Counted from the stretch's first letter, positions 1-8,139 are shown. The stretch: DNA of 49,021 bases from Zoogloea sp. LCSB751 (GCF_002028455.1 NZ_MWUM01000033.1:1-49021); one strand, 5' to 3'. The notes: generated from the sequence alone by a model not told the origin. Numbers and translations: made by a program.

Positions 1-443
1 TCGACTGGTATCGCGCCCGCTGGGAGATCGAACTGTTCTTCCTGGTGCTCAAGGAAGGCTGCCGGGTCGAGCGCCTGCAACTGGCCGACACGCGTCGCCT
101 GCAAAGTGCGCTGGCGCTTTACATGGTGATCGCCTGGCGGATCAACCGCCTGATGCGCCTGGGTCGGAGCCTGCCCGATTTACCCGCCGACATGGCGTTC
201 GAAGCCGATGAGTGGCGGGCCGCCTTTATCCTGAACAAGAAGCCCATCCCGACAGCCGTGCCCGCGCTGAACACCGTCTTGCGCCTGATCGCCCAGCGTG
301 GAGGCTTCCTGGCCCGCCGACATGATGGTGAGCCCGGCGCCAAGACAATCTGGCTCGGTCTCCAGCAGCTGGCCGTCTTTGTCGAAGGCATGCGCCAGGC
401 AAGGAAAATGGATCAGGGGTGAATTGTGTGTAAGGGGATGCGG
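1..443 (+). mobile_element. Right end of an IS4-family (Tn5/IS50-like) insertion sequence
   Basis: Only the 3' part of the element lies in the window. It holds the transposase C-terminus, and right after the stop codon comes the segment TTGTGTGTAAGGGGATG at about 425-441. This resembles the inverted outside end of Tn5 (TTGTGTATAAGAGTCAG), so I place the element's right end near 441-443. Beyond it, homology to a Tli4 immunity gene begins at once, which supports this as the insertion boundary. The other end and any target duplication lie outside the window. The boundary is accurate to a few bases only. Confidence 0.7.
3..422 (+). CDS. IS4-family transposase, C-terminal part (5' truncated by window edge)
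   Basis: The reading frame is open from base 3 and begins with residues DWYRARWEIELFF, followed by a lysine four residues later (LVLK). This is the Y-(2)-R-(3)-E-(6)-K signature of DDE transposases of the IS4 group, and the E is the last catalytic carboxylate. The following GCRVERLQL and LALYMVIAWRI blocks, and the C-terminal GFLARR...IWLGLQQL, line up from memory with the end of the Tn5 transposase. About 139 residues are visible; the catalytic Asp residues lie upstream. Since it ends at a normal stop directly before the terminal repeat, the gene may be intact beyond the window. Confidence 0.85.
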   Translation, partial: DWYRARWEIELFFLVLKEGCRVERLQLADTRRLQSALALYMVIAWRINRLMRLGRSLPDLPADMAFEADEWRAAFILNKKPIPTAVPALNTVLRLIAQRGGFLARRHDGEPGAKTIWLGLQQLAVFVEGMRQARKMDQG

Positions 444-673
444 TAAGCCCCCTCTCGCTCTGCCACCATTTTTTCGAAACCTGCCGTATCCATAGCGACT
501 CGCCCAGACTCAAGCTCACCAAACATTTACTCGGATGTAATTCCCAACATCTTTGCCCCTTCCGGCAAGTTGACAAGGAAACGTCCAAAACACGCCGGCG
601 AACCCGAGCGCTCTGGCGCAGCAATACACAGCGAACTGACGAGCACAATCGCCACGGCTCCGCACCTACGCAT
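444..673 (-). pseudogene. Broken second copy of a Tli4-type T6SS immunity gene
   Basis: Read on the minus strand from an ATG at 673, this gives a signal-peptide-like start and then ACFGRFLVNLPEGAKMLGI, which matches ACFGRFLINVPDGARVLGV of the intact tli4 just upstream (694-1977). Codon 49 (527-529) is a TAA where the intact gene has a tyrosine codon. Beyond the stop, homology continues in the same frame (MFGELESGRVAMDTAGFEK against LFGFLDKDSVALDKNGFEQ). It ends abruptly at the IS end near 443. So a tandem immunity paralogue gained a nonsense codon and lost its 3' part to, or beyond, the IS. It starts 20 bp after the stop of the intact gene, in the same orientation. Confidence 0.8.
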
Positions 674-693
674 CCAGGAACTTCCGCTTATCG

Positions 694-1977
694 TCACCCC
701 GCGTGCCCCTGACCATCCAGCGGTGTCTCATCCGCTGGCATCTCATAGGCCACCAGCTTCCACACCGTCGCGGATCGGTAGGTTGGAGCGGCTTCACCGC
801 GCAGTTTCTGCCACAGGCTCGCTGTACCGCTCACGGGCGTATGCGGCATGACCTCGCCTTCCCGGATCAGGCGTTCTTCTCCTTCTTCAGCCCGCCAGCG
901 GCCTGTTTGCGGACACTGACGTCCCGTCGTGGCCATTTCTCCGAGGGGGGCTTTCGGGGCCGGGGCTGCCTCGCTCCGTTTGGCCGGGCCGGTGGGGCGC
1001 AAACGGATGGAGTTCACCACGGCATCGAACAATTCGACGGCCTCCTTTTCGGAGATCATCGGGCGTTTGCCTTGATAGCCGCTATTTCGGCCCGTCGTCA
1101 GTTCTACTACGAGATTTGGTTTGAAGGGATCATCCGGCACACCCTGGGCCTCCCAGCGGAATATGTGCACCTTGTAACCACCGCCTGTGGGGACCATGTC
1201 CAGGCTCTCCTCCCCTTCGAACGGCCCCACGTCATGCTTACCGCGCCTCAACGTCTTCATCTGCCCCATCAAAGACAGAAAGACCTCCGGAACTGCAACG
1301 TTATTCAATCGTGTCAGAAGCGAGGGCTCTGGTTTAGTTACCGTCCAGGACTCCACCGTCAAACTGAGCTCTGGCCATTTTTTAAAATCAAGAAACAGCT
1401 TTGCGCGTTCTAGAGCATTCTCCGAGCCATTGCTGGCGACAAATCCGTCCTCGATACACATACCGGGTTCGACGGGAATCTCGTCAGACTGGCGTACACG
1501 GAGATTAGAAATCATCACTTCGAGTTCAGGCAGAACCTCTCTTCCAAAAATATCAGCTTCATACCCCTTCTTTTTAATTGAAAAAAGACTCCCTCCTCTT
1601 AAAGCGTAAGCTTCGAAGCCATAGCTATCTCGACCAAAAACTTCCTCGACGGTAGTGATAATTTTTGTATTTGGGTGAGGCGTATAGCTTCGCAGCAGGA
1701 TGCGATCTTTCTTCTTGTCGCTTCCCTTATAAATATCCTCTCTCTTGACAAGAAACTGCTCAAACCCATTCTTATCAAGTGCAACACTATCCTTATCTAA
1801 GAATCCAAACAAATAGTGTGAAGACACACCAAGAACCCTTGCCCCATCCGGTACGTTGATAAGGAAACGACCGAAACATGCGAGCGCACTCCGAGCACTC
1901 GTCTCTCCAGCAAAGACGTCACTATCCACCGTCATTGCGAAAAGCCCAACGAACAGGAAGGCGATGATTCTAAACAT
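694..1977 (-). CDS. Tli4-family T6SS immunity protein
   Basis: 427 residues. A hydrophobic N-terminus ending near VFA-GE looks like a cleavable signal peptide, as expected for a protein that neutralises a lipase effector in the periplasm. The ACFGRFLINVPDGARV segment after the signal, and a C-terminal domain that includes a SLDMVPTGGGYKVHIFRWE-type block, are typical of proteins annotated as Tli4 immunity. The family assignment is from memory of such sequences. Its ATG overlaps the end of the lipase gene by 46 bases, so effector and immunity are translationally linked. The order vgrG-lipase-immunity parallels the Pseudomonas aeruginosa vgrG2a-tplE (tle4)-tplEi locus. The last ~100 residues are rich in charged residues and proline and may be variable. 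Confidence 0.8.
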   Translation of the reverse strand: MFRIIAFLFVGLFAMTVDSDVFAGETSARSALACFGRFLINVPDGARVLGVSSHYLFGFLDKDSVALDKNGFEQFLVKREDIYKGSDKKKDRILLRSYTPHPNTKIITTVEEVFGRDSYGFEAYALRGGSLFSIKKKGYEADIFGREVLPELEVMISNLRVRQSDEIPVEPGMCIEDGFVASNGSENALERAKLFLDFKKWPELSLTVESWTVTKPEPSLLTRLNNVAVPEVFLSLMGQMKTLRRGKHDVGPFEGEESLDMVPTGGGYKVHIFRWEAQGVPDDPFKPNLVVELTTGRNSGYQGKRPMISEKEAVELFDAVVNSIRLRPTGPAKRSEAAPAPKAPLGEMATTGRQCPQTGRWRAEEGEERLIREGEVMPHTPVSGTASLWQKLRGEAAPTYRSATVWKLVAYEMPADETPLDGQGHAG

Positions 1978-3761
1978 GAGTTTCCCTTCATTTGTGGTAA
2001 TTCCCTGACAGGCTTCGCACTGATAACAATACGACCGATGCAGTAGCTCGCTGCATGCTGGACTTCGGCATTTGAGTAACTATGTTGATGATCAAAGCCT
2101 TTCATTTTGAATACACATTTAACAAAATCCTTGTCGCCCTTCACGAGTTCACCAGATGCCCGCGGCACAGTAACATCACCTGCATTTTCCCCATCAGAAT
2201 CTCTGGGAGCCTCAGCCCTAATAAGACACATACGAATCCCATTCGCCCCCTCCCCAAGAACGGCACTCCCCGAGTCCTCCCACGATTTGGCTTTCTGATC
2301 AATTAATTTATCCCTAATGTCAGGCAATAGACGATCCTGCGTCACCCATAGGACTGCGCCATATGAGACCTGATCTTTATCAGAACCGAAATACGCATAT
2401 GTTCTTGGATGAAAATAAAGGCCAAGATTTTTTTCATGAAACCTCTGAACTTCTTTGAGAGCATTGGCATAACTTGAAAAGGCAGTTATTTTTGTCTTTT
2501 CTATCAAGCCCGCCGGATCAATCAACTTCTCATCCACCATTCCCCACCATTTATCCTGTACACGAACAGAATAAATTTGCTCATAGGGGTCGCCACCAGG
2601 CGTAGGCAATGGCGGCATCAACGTCTCCCGCAGCTCCCCGCTATGTCGTTCGAAACGCAACCATCCGGCCGGATAGTGTTTGTTCGGCAGCAACTCCAAC
2701 GGCCCCGGTGAATTGGCCATCACGCAGGTAATATCGGCAGCACTCCACCCGAGAACCTCGGCCGCAAATGCCCCCAGCACGTCGGAAGGCCCCTTGGTCT
2801 CCGTCCCGGCCCGGAATCGCCGATAGACGACCGGGGCGCCCCCAACCGGTTGGACGCCATGGACGACGCCGAGGATGTCCTTTTCGGCCAATTGAGCCGC
2901 GCGCCGGGCAACCAAGCCCCCCATCGAGTGAGTCACCAGGATCACCCGGCCCTCCGGAATGAATTGGCAATCGGGATGGTTGTAGTGCTTGAGAACATCC
3001 TGGATGCGCTGGACCAGGCGCTTGGCGGAGTCGGCATTACTTTCCAGCCAGTTGTAGCCGCAGGCCCATACCGGATAGTAGTAATCATCCAGGCGCGCGA
3101 TTTCGTCGTCTGTCAGGGGCGGACAATCGCCGCCAGCAACCTTGTTCCAGCGCTTGAGCGCATCCGTCGGCAGCGGATTGCCATCCTTGTCCTTCTGCCC
3201 CGCCGGATACCGCAGGGTCTTGGCCAGTTCCCAGACCGGCATCAACCGGGACGGTTGTCCGTCCGGGCTGCTCTCGTACTGATCGTTCAGAACCTTCTCG
3301 AGAGTCAGCAGGATTTCCCCGTAGCTCTCCCAATGTAGTTCTCCCCAGCCACGGCGGCGCGCCTCGGACTCGTCGAGGGTATAGGTGGAGTCCGACAACT
3401 CGATGGGCCCTGTCGGATCGACCTCACAATGCTCGGGCGTCAGCTGCCTCTGACGCGCTGCCGCATCCTGCCTGCATCGGTAGAACCACTCCCCTATACC
3501 TTCGGCCGTTCCATTTGGGGGTCGCCAGGCCGGGGGCTGTTTAGCGTCATATTTCGCAGTCGCCCTCAAATTGCTCCCCATGATCCCCGGCACGAAGATC
3601 ACTGGGATCGCATGCCGTTTGGGCAGGATGCATAGCGCGCGCGGGGCGAAGCTTTCGGGGCTGAGGACGGAGTCGAAGACGGGGTTGCCGTTCTTGTCGA
3701 AGCGCATCACGAGGCGGCGTGTCGCCTGGGGGTGGACCGGGACGTCGGGAAGATCAGCCAT
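1932..3761 (-). CDS. T6SS-associated alpha/beta-hydrolase (phospholipase-type) effector
   Basis: 609 residues, starting at MADLPDVPVHPQ, 11 bases downstream of the vgrG stop. An early block IPVIFVPGIMGSNLRAT is typical of LCAT/PGAP1-like lipases (oxyanion region). The nucleophile elbow VTHSMGGL places the catalytic serine at S279. It reads T-H-S-M-G, so the first Gly of GxSxG is Thr. Position beside a VgrG and a Tli4-type immunity gene suggests delivery through the T6SS spike into a neighbour's periplasm to attack membrane lipids (inference). No PAAR, MIX or transmembrane segment is evident, so loading probably relies on the extended VgrG C-terminus. The open frame continues far upstream inside vgrG, but that part is composition-driven and not real. 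Confidence 0.8.
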   Translation of the reverse strand: MADLPDVPVHPQATRRLVMRFDKNGNPVFDSVLSPESFAPRALCILPKRHAIPVIFVPGIMGSNLRATAKYDAKQPPAWRPPNGTAEGIGEWFYRCRQDAAARQRQLTPEHCEVDPTGPIELSDSTYTLDESEARRRGWGELHWESYGEILLTLEKVLNDQYESSPDGQPSRLMPVWELAKTLRYPAGQKDKDGNPLPTDALKRWNKVAGGDCPPLTDDEIARLDDYYYPVWACGYNWLESNADSAKRLVQRIQDVLKHYNHPDCQFIPEGRVILVTHSMGGLVARRAAQLAEKDILGVVHGVQPVGGAPVVYRRFRAGTETKGPSDVLGAFAAEVLGWSAADITCVMANSPGPLELLPNKHYPAGWLRFERHSGELRETLMPPLPTPGGDPYEQIYSVRVQDKWWGMVDEKLIDPAGLIEKTKITAFSSYANALKEVQRFHEKNLGLYFHPRTYAYFGSDKDQVSYGAVLWVTQDRLLPDIRDKLIDQKAKSWEDSGSAVLGEGANGIRMCLIRAEAPRDSDGENAGDVTVPRASGELVKGDKDFVKCVFKMKGFDHQHSYSNAEVQHAASYCIGRIVISAKPVRELPQMKGNSCLESSPSCSLGFSQ

Positions 3762-3772
3762 AGTGGATGAGG

Positions 3773-6388
3773 TCAGGGTTTGGGGGTGATCGACAGGGGT
3801 TTCATGTCGGTATCGCTGACGATGCTGCGGGACGCTCCATCGGCGGCGCTGTTGCCGTCGTCGCGCAGCGCGCCGTCCGCATCGTGGACGGTGTACGCGA
3901 TGCCTTCGCGGGCCTGGCCGGCGCGGCCGGCGAAGGCGACGCGCTCGTTGGTGCGCATGCTCGACGTGGGCATGCCGGGCAGGTCGATGCCACCGCCCCC
4001 GCCGCCGCCGAAGTTGAAGCCGGCGGCCTTGCCCTGCACCTGGCCGGTGGCCGACAGGGTGATGCCGCTCTCGTCCAATGCGATCTGCGCACCGGCCGTC
4101 TTCAGCAGGATGCGCGGCGCCTCGATGAGGATGGAGTCGAGCGAGTACTGGTGCAGGCGTTTGGCAGCGCCGATGTCGATGCCGTCCCGGTGGGCCATCA
4201 GCTGCAGCTGCCCCGCCGCCGCGACGAGCTTCATGCCGGCCTGGTGGGCGAAGGCGGCGATGCCCTGGGCGGCGCGCATGACGATCTTGCGGCCGGTGCT
4301 CAGGTTGGCGTCCTGCATCGCGGTGAAATCCAGGTTGGTCCCCGATGAGGCCTGCACGCTGCACGGGCTGGACAGCCCGATGCCGGCCGGCGCCGACACG
4401 GCAATGGCCGCCTCCGCCGGCTGCTTGTGGTCGCCCCAGCCGCCCACTGCATCGCGCAGCGCGGCCTGGCCGCTGGTGTCGGTGCCGCCGGCCTGGTGGG
4501 CCGTCGCCATCTCGCCGAGTTGGCGGCTCATGGCCAGCGTCACGTCGAGCTGGCCGAGGAGTTCCTGACGGTCCAGCGTGCCGCCCTTGCCTTCCGGGCG
4601 CGGGTCGGCGCTGATCAGCAGGCCTTTGGCGGCCCGCAGCGCACCGAACAGGTCGGAGCGCAGTTCGAAGCCGGCCCCCCGGTAGACCGACGCCCCGTCG
4701 TGGCGCGGACCGCCGATCCAGCCCAGATTGAGCTGGGTCTTGCCGCATTCCGACGACAGCTTGGTCTTGATCTGCCCAGTGGAGTCGTCGAAGAGCAGCT
4801 CGCCGTAGCCGTTGCCGCGCAGTTCCCGGCTCTGAAAACCGGACAGCGCGCGGTTGGCGGGATAATGCCCGGCCCCGGAGAAGCGCGGCGGCGGATGGGT
4901 GCCGTTGCTGAGGCAGCCCAGCACCACTGGCCGGTCGATGTCGTTGCCGATGTAGCCGACCAGCACCTCCTGGCCGACCCGCGGCAGGTGCAGTTGCCCC
5001 CAGCCCTCGCCGGCCACCGGCGTCAGCACCCGCAGCCAGCAGGTGTCGCGGCCTTCCGGATCCCACGGGAAGCGGACCTGGATGCGCCCCAGCGCATCGG
5101 TATTGACCTCCTCCCCCGGCGGGCCGACAACCACCGCCGGTTGTACGCCCGGCGCGGTGGGCTTGGCATGGCGGCTCTGCTCATAGGCAGGGCGCCAGGG
5201 CACGCCGGCGCGCACCGCGGTGAAACGGTTGCGATAGCCCGCCTCGCCCGTCGTCCCCTCGGCGCCGCCGTCCGCCAGGCCGGAGATGCGATGGAGCAGA
5301 TCCGGCGCCAGGTTGTTGCGCGCGTCGTGCTCGACGGCCACGTAGAGGAAGCCCTTGTCGTCGGCCGCGGCATAGTGGCCGTCCAGATGGAAGCTGCTGC
5401 CGGCCACCGCGCTGCGGATGCTCCCGCTGCCCTCCCAGCACAGCGCGCGGGATTCGAAGGCTTCCATGCGCAGGCGCGCATAGCGGTACAGGTCGTCGCT
5501 GCCCGACCCGTAGTACTGGGACTGGGGCCCGTAGTCCGGCAGGCCGCGGGCCAGGTCGGCACCCGGGCCATCGTCGAGGAGGGTCGGCAGATCCGCGGTC
5601 AGGCTCGTCACCCCCTTGTATTCCCAGCTCTGCAGCGCCACGCCGCCCGGCACCAGGCGGCGCGTCGGCTCCCAGCGGTCGATGGTGTCGAAGGCCTCGG
5701 TGGCGAGGGCCTGGCGATAGGGCTGCACGGCCTGGGCGTTGCCGGGCAGCGCCCCCACGTCGTCGAAGAACACCAGGCTCTGCAGGCCGACCTCGTCGCC
5801 GTCCGCCGGCAGGTGTTCGAAGTAGTAGCCGATGCCTTCCTCCGCGGCCAGGCGCTCGATGGCGGCCAGTGCGCTCTCCTGGTGGAAGACCGTGTAGCTG
5901 CGCACCGGGTAGCGGCCAATCAGGTCGAAACGCCACTGCAGATCGGGCACCGAACGCTGCCAGCGGCACAGCTCGGCGTCGAGGATGTCCGGTACCGACA
6001 GCTCCTGATAGGTACGGGCCACCCGCCCGATGCCCAACAGCGCGAAATGCGGCGCTAACATCAGGTCGAAGCGTGCAAAGCCCCCATCCGCCCCGCGCGG
6101 CGTGGCGCGGGTGACGACGCCGTTGAACCAGCGCACATTGCCGGTCACCCCTTTCAGCTCGACCCCGATGCGCCGTCCGAGAAAACGCTCCGGCCCTATC
6201 CCCGCCCTGGCGCTGTAGCACTCCAGCTCATAGGCATAGCACTCGGACAGCGCCTCCCGCCCGTGCAGGCGGCCGGCCAGCAGCAGGCTGCCATCCGGCT
6301 CGCCGGCGTCGATATGCAGGGCAAGCAGGCGCGACGCGTCGGTGAAGCTGCGCAGCAGGGCCGCAAGGGATGCGGGCGAGAAGTCCAT
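3773..6388 (-). CDS. vgrG: T6SS spike protein VgrG with DUF2345 extension
   Basis: 871 residues. Residues ~25-400 form the gp27-like (Phage_GPD) part (FHQESALAAIERLAAEEGI, YYFEHLP). An OB-fold gp5-like segment follows at ~425-510 (DALGRIQVRFPWD, GWGQLHLPRVGQEVLV). The DUF2345 region covers ~560-790 (GLLISADPRPEGKGG, ALDESGITLSATGQ). A C-terminal tail of ~80 residues begins with a Gly run (FNFGGGGGGG) and probably recruits the adjacent effector. It is the first gene of a minus-strand operon vgrG-lipase-tli4. The core T6SS genes (tss) are not in this window, so this is an orphan vgrG island. The Shine-Dalgarno before the ATG at 6388 is weak. Confidence 0.93.
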   Translation of the reverse strand: MDFSPASLAALLRSFTDASRLLALHIDAGEPDGSLLLAGRLHGREALSECYAYELECYSARAGIGPERFLGRRIGVELKGVTGNVRWFNGVVTRATPRGADGGFARFDLMLAPHFALLGIGRVARTYQELSVPDILDAELCRWQRSVPDLQWRFDLIGRYPVRSYTVFHQESALAAIERLAAEEGIGYYFEHLPADGDEVGLQSLVFFDDVGALPGNAQAVQPYRQALATEAFDTIDRWEPTRRLVPGGVALQSWEYKGVTSLTADLPTLLDDGPGADLARGLPDYGPQSQYYGSGSDDLYRYARLRMEAFESRALCWEGSGSIRSAVAGSSFHLDGHYAAADDKGFLYVAVEHDARNNLAPDLLHRISGLADGGAEGTTGEAGYRNRFTAVRAGVPWRPAYEQSRHAKPTAPGVQPAVVVGPPGEEVNTDALGRIQVRFPWDPEGRDTCWLRVLTPVAGEGWGQLHLPRVGQEVLVGYIGNDIDRPVVLGCLSNGTHPPPRFSGAGHYPANRALSGFQSRELRGNGYGELLFDDSTGQIKTKLSSECGKTQLNLGWIGGPRHDGASVYRGAGFELRSDLFGALRAAKGLLISADPRPEGKGGTLDRQELLGQLDVTLAMSRQLGEMATAHQAGGTDTSGQAALRDAVGGWGDHKQPAEAAIAVSAPAGIGLSSPCSVQASSGTNLDFTAMQDANLSTGRKIVMRAAQGIAAFAHQAGMKLVAAAGQLQLMAHRDGIDIGAAKRLHQYSLDSILIEAPRILLKTAGAQIALDESGITLSATGQVQGKAAGFNFGGGGGGGIDLPGMPTSSMRTNERVAFAGRAGQAREGIAYTVHDADGALRDDGNSAADGASRSIVSDTDMKPLSITPKP

Positions 6389-6695
6389 GGAAACGCACTC
6401 GGAAGTGGCAGATGGAGGCGCATTTTAATTCCATATGTATTTTGTATGCCAAACAAATTAACTTCTCTACGGATGCAGGGATGCCTCTGCGCGAGCGGAA
6501 GCTCCCCACATGTCCCTCACAGTCTTGCCTCCGACAGCACCAGCGCACCACGGCAGTGCTCCTGCCCCAACCCCGCACCACATCGGCCCCCATTCCGGGC
6601 AACTGCCCCCGCTATCCGCCCCGAATACGTGCCTTTCCCCCATGGAACGTTTTTTGCACCGCAACACGCAATCAATCATTCATCGGAGAGCCGAC
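6389..6695. promoter_or_regulatory. Divergent intergenic region between vgrG and the LysR gene
   Basis: 307 bp between the divergent start codons. The vgrG-proximal ~70 bp is AT-rich (ATTTTAATTCCATATG, TTTTGTATGCC) and is the likely vgrG promoter area, but I could not assign clear -35/-10 boxes. The half next to the LysR gene contains the sigma54-type element listed separately (6643-6658). Short open frames here have no sign of being genes. Confidence 0.45.
6643..6658 (+). promoter_or_regulatory. Sigma54 (-24/-12) promoter candidate for the LysR gene
   Basis: TGGAACGTTTTTTGCA matches the RpoN consensus TGGCACG-N4-TTGCW with one mismatch (A for C). The invariant GG (6644-6645) and GC (6656-6657) are exactly ten bases apart. 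Transcription would start near 6669, leaving about 27 bases before the ATG at 6696 and containing the GGAGAG ribosome site (6685-6690). A sigma54-driven LysR gene is unusual. The AcoR-like activator encoded at 8140-10104 is a possible partner, which is inference. Confidence 0.6.
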
Positions 6696-7694
6696 ATGGC
6701 CGCGAACTGCACCTGGGATTCCATGGATGTCCATTTGCTGCGCGTACTGCACGCCCTGCTCACCGAGTGCAGCGTGAGCAAGGCGGCGCGGCGTCTCAAC
6801 CAGTCCCAGCCGGCGGTCAGCACTGCGCTGCGGCGGCTGCGCGACATCACCGGCGACCAGTTGCTGGTGCGCTGTCGCAACGGGATGACGCCCACCGAGC
6901 GCGGCGCCGGGCTGCTCGAGCCGGTCAAGATCGCGTTGCAGCAGATCGAGGCCATCGCGGTGCGGCAGGTCAAGTTCGACGCGGCCAGCTCGCGGCGCAT
7001 CTTCAACATCGCCACGCCGGACTACCTCAACGCGGTGCTGCTCGGCGAGATCGTCGCCCGCCTACGCAAGCTGGCGCCGCACAGCCAGGTGGCCTTCCAT
7101 TCCCTGGGGCCGGATTACGACTACGCCCGCGCGATGGAGAACGGCGAGCTCGACGTGGTGATCGGCAACTGGCCGCAGCCGCCGGAAAACCTGCGCATCG
7201 CGCCGCTGTTCGAAGACGAGGTGGTGTGCCTGATGCGCAAGGGCCATCCGCTGGCCGGCAAGCCGCTGGGCACCGCCGAATACCTGGCCGCCGAGCACCT
7301 GGTACCGACGCCCTATGCCGTGGGCCAGCGCGGCGTCATCGACCTGCACCTGGCCCGCGAGCGTATGAAGCGCAACGTGGTGGCCTACGTGCCCTACTTC
7401 GGGCTGGTGCCCTACCTGCTGCTGGAAACCGACATGCTGTTCTCCAGCCCGCGGATTTTCGCCGAGCACTGCGCCAAGATGATGCCGCTGGCCGTCGCCG
7501 AGCCGCCGATCGAGTTCCCGAAGATGAGCTTTTACCTGCTGTGGCACGACCGCAGCCATTACGAGGAGGAATGCCGCTGGTTCCGCGAGCAGATCATCTC
7601 GGTGGTGCGCAACTCGCCGGCCCTGCAGAAAGCCGCCCCCGCCACCCCACCCAAGGGCCGCGCCGCCGACAGCACCGCCTACGCCACGGTGTGA
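6696..7694 (+). CDS. LysR-family transcriptional regulator
   Basis: 332 residues. I chose the ATG at 6696 because GGAGAG lies five bases upstream and the homologous region begins immediately (MDVHLLRVLHALLTECSVSK). The N-terminal winged helix-turn-helix spans residues ~8-66 (SVSKAARRLNQSQPAVSTALRRLR). The rest is a substrate-binding-protein-like effector domain with FNIATPDYLNAVLLGEIV and the typical DVVIGNW and HPLAGK stretches. The inducer is unknown. The gene is convergent with the sigma54 activator gene and is separated from it by the 21-bp repeat array. A nearby operon on either side could be its target, but nothing in the sequence proves it. Confidence 0.88.
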   Translation: MAANCTWDSMDVHLLRVLHALLTECSVSKAARRLNQSQPAVSTALRRLRDITGDQLLVRCRNGMTPTERGAGLLEPVKIALQQIEAIAVRQVKFDAASSRRIFNIATPDYLNAVLLGEIVARLRKLAPHSQVAFHSLGPDYDYARAMENGELDVVIGNWPQPPENLRIAPLFEDEVVCLMRKGHPLAGKPLGTAEYLAAEHLVPTPYAVGQRGVIDLHLARERMKRNVVAYVPYFGLVPYLLLETDMLFSSPRIFAEHCAKMMPLAVAEPPIEFPKMSFYLLWHDRSHYEEECRWFREQIISVVRNSPALQKAAPATPPKGRAADSTAYATV

Positions 7695-7700
7695 GCCTGA

Positions 7701-7720
7701 ACGGGGGGCCTTCCCCCCGT
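7701..7720 (+). terminator. Perfect GC hairpin after the LysR gene
   Basis: ACGGGGGG-CCTT-CCCCCCGT is an 8-bp perfect stem with a 4-base loop, starting six bases after the LysR stop. No T-run follows directly, so it is either an atypical terminator or an mRNA 3'-end stabiliser. Confidence 0.5.
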
Positions 7721-7736
7721 CGGGACGGCGCGCCGG

Positions 7737-8051
7737 ACGATTCCGTCATATGAAAAATTGATTTTTTCTGCCGAAAAAATCATCCGATGGCGTGAAAAAT
7801 CCGTTTTTCCGTATGACGAAAATCTTTTGTCATATGGAAGATTTTCCGAGACGCGTGACGGAACGGTTCTGTCACACGACAAAATCGTTTTGCCAGACCG
7901 CCGGACGATTTCGTCACCAGACGGAAAACTTGCGCCGCATGACAAAACGCTCGGGTGGCATGACGCAGCATTTTTTTCATCCGAAAAAACGGTTTTTTCG
8001 GATGAAAAAATCTTCCATCGGACTGACAGAACCCTCCAGCCACGGGACGCA
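7737..8051. repeat. Array of fifteen 21-bp degenerate palindromic units
   Basis: From 7737 (ACGATTCCGTCATATGAAAAA) to 8051 the sequence can be cut into 15 consecutive units of exactly 21 bp with no gaps. The loose consensus is ACGGTTTTGTCAYATGACAAA. Its core TTTTGTCATATGACAAAA is self-complementary, so each unit can form a small hairpin and both strands look alike. Because 21 is a multiple of three, all the open frames read as heptad repeats. One plus frame gives TVLSHDK / IVLPDRR / TISSPDG and another gives TERFCHT / TKSFCQT. The codons diverge at all positions and the frame lacks a good ribosome site, so I regard this as non-coding. AT-rich runs stand out against the GC-rich flanks. It fills the gap between two convergent regulator genes. 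Function unknown. Confidence 0.85.
7978..8004. repeat. Perfect 13-bp inverted repeat inside the 21-bp array
   Basis: CATCCGAAAAAAC (7978-7990), one central G, then GTTTTTTCGGATG (7992-8004). This is the strongest dyad of the array and spans units 11 and 12. Both strands end in A/T runs, so it could act as a bidirectional terminator for the convergent genes on either side, or as a binding site. Confidence 0.85.
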
Positions 8052-8139
8052 ATGATTCGTCCACGCCAACGGCGCATCGCGTGAGCTGAGCTGGTCTCGC
8101 CGCGCCGCCCCGCCAGCCCCCGCAGCGGCGCGCGAAAGC

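Noticed and set aside
3762..5066. A long open frame continuing upstream of the lipase gene, in another frame of vgrG
   Set aside because: It is low-complexity Arg/Gly/Ala/Pro-rich and fully overlaps vgrG; the lipase homology begins only at the ATG at 3761, right after the vgrG stop.
7737..8051. CRISPR array
   Set aside because: The 21-bp units abut without unique spacers, diverge among themselves, and no cas genes are present.
7758..8084. A repeat-protein gene with heptad repeats
   Set aside because: Several frames on both strands show the same heptad pattern because the DNA unit is 21 bp and palindromic; there is no good ribosome site and residues are poorly conserved between units.
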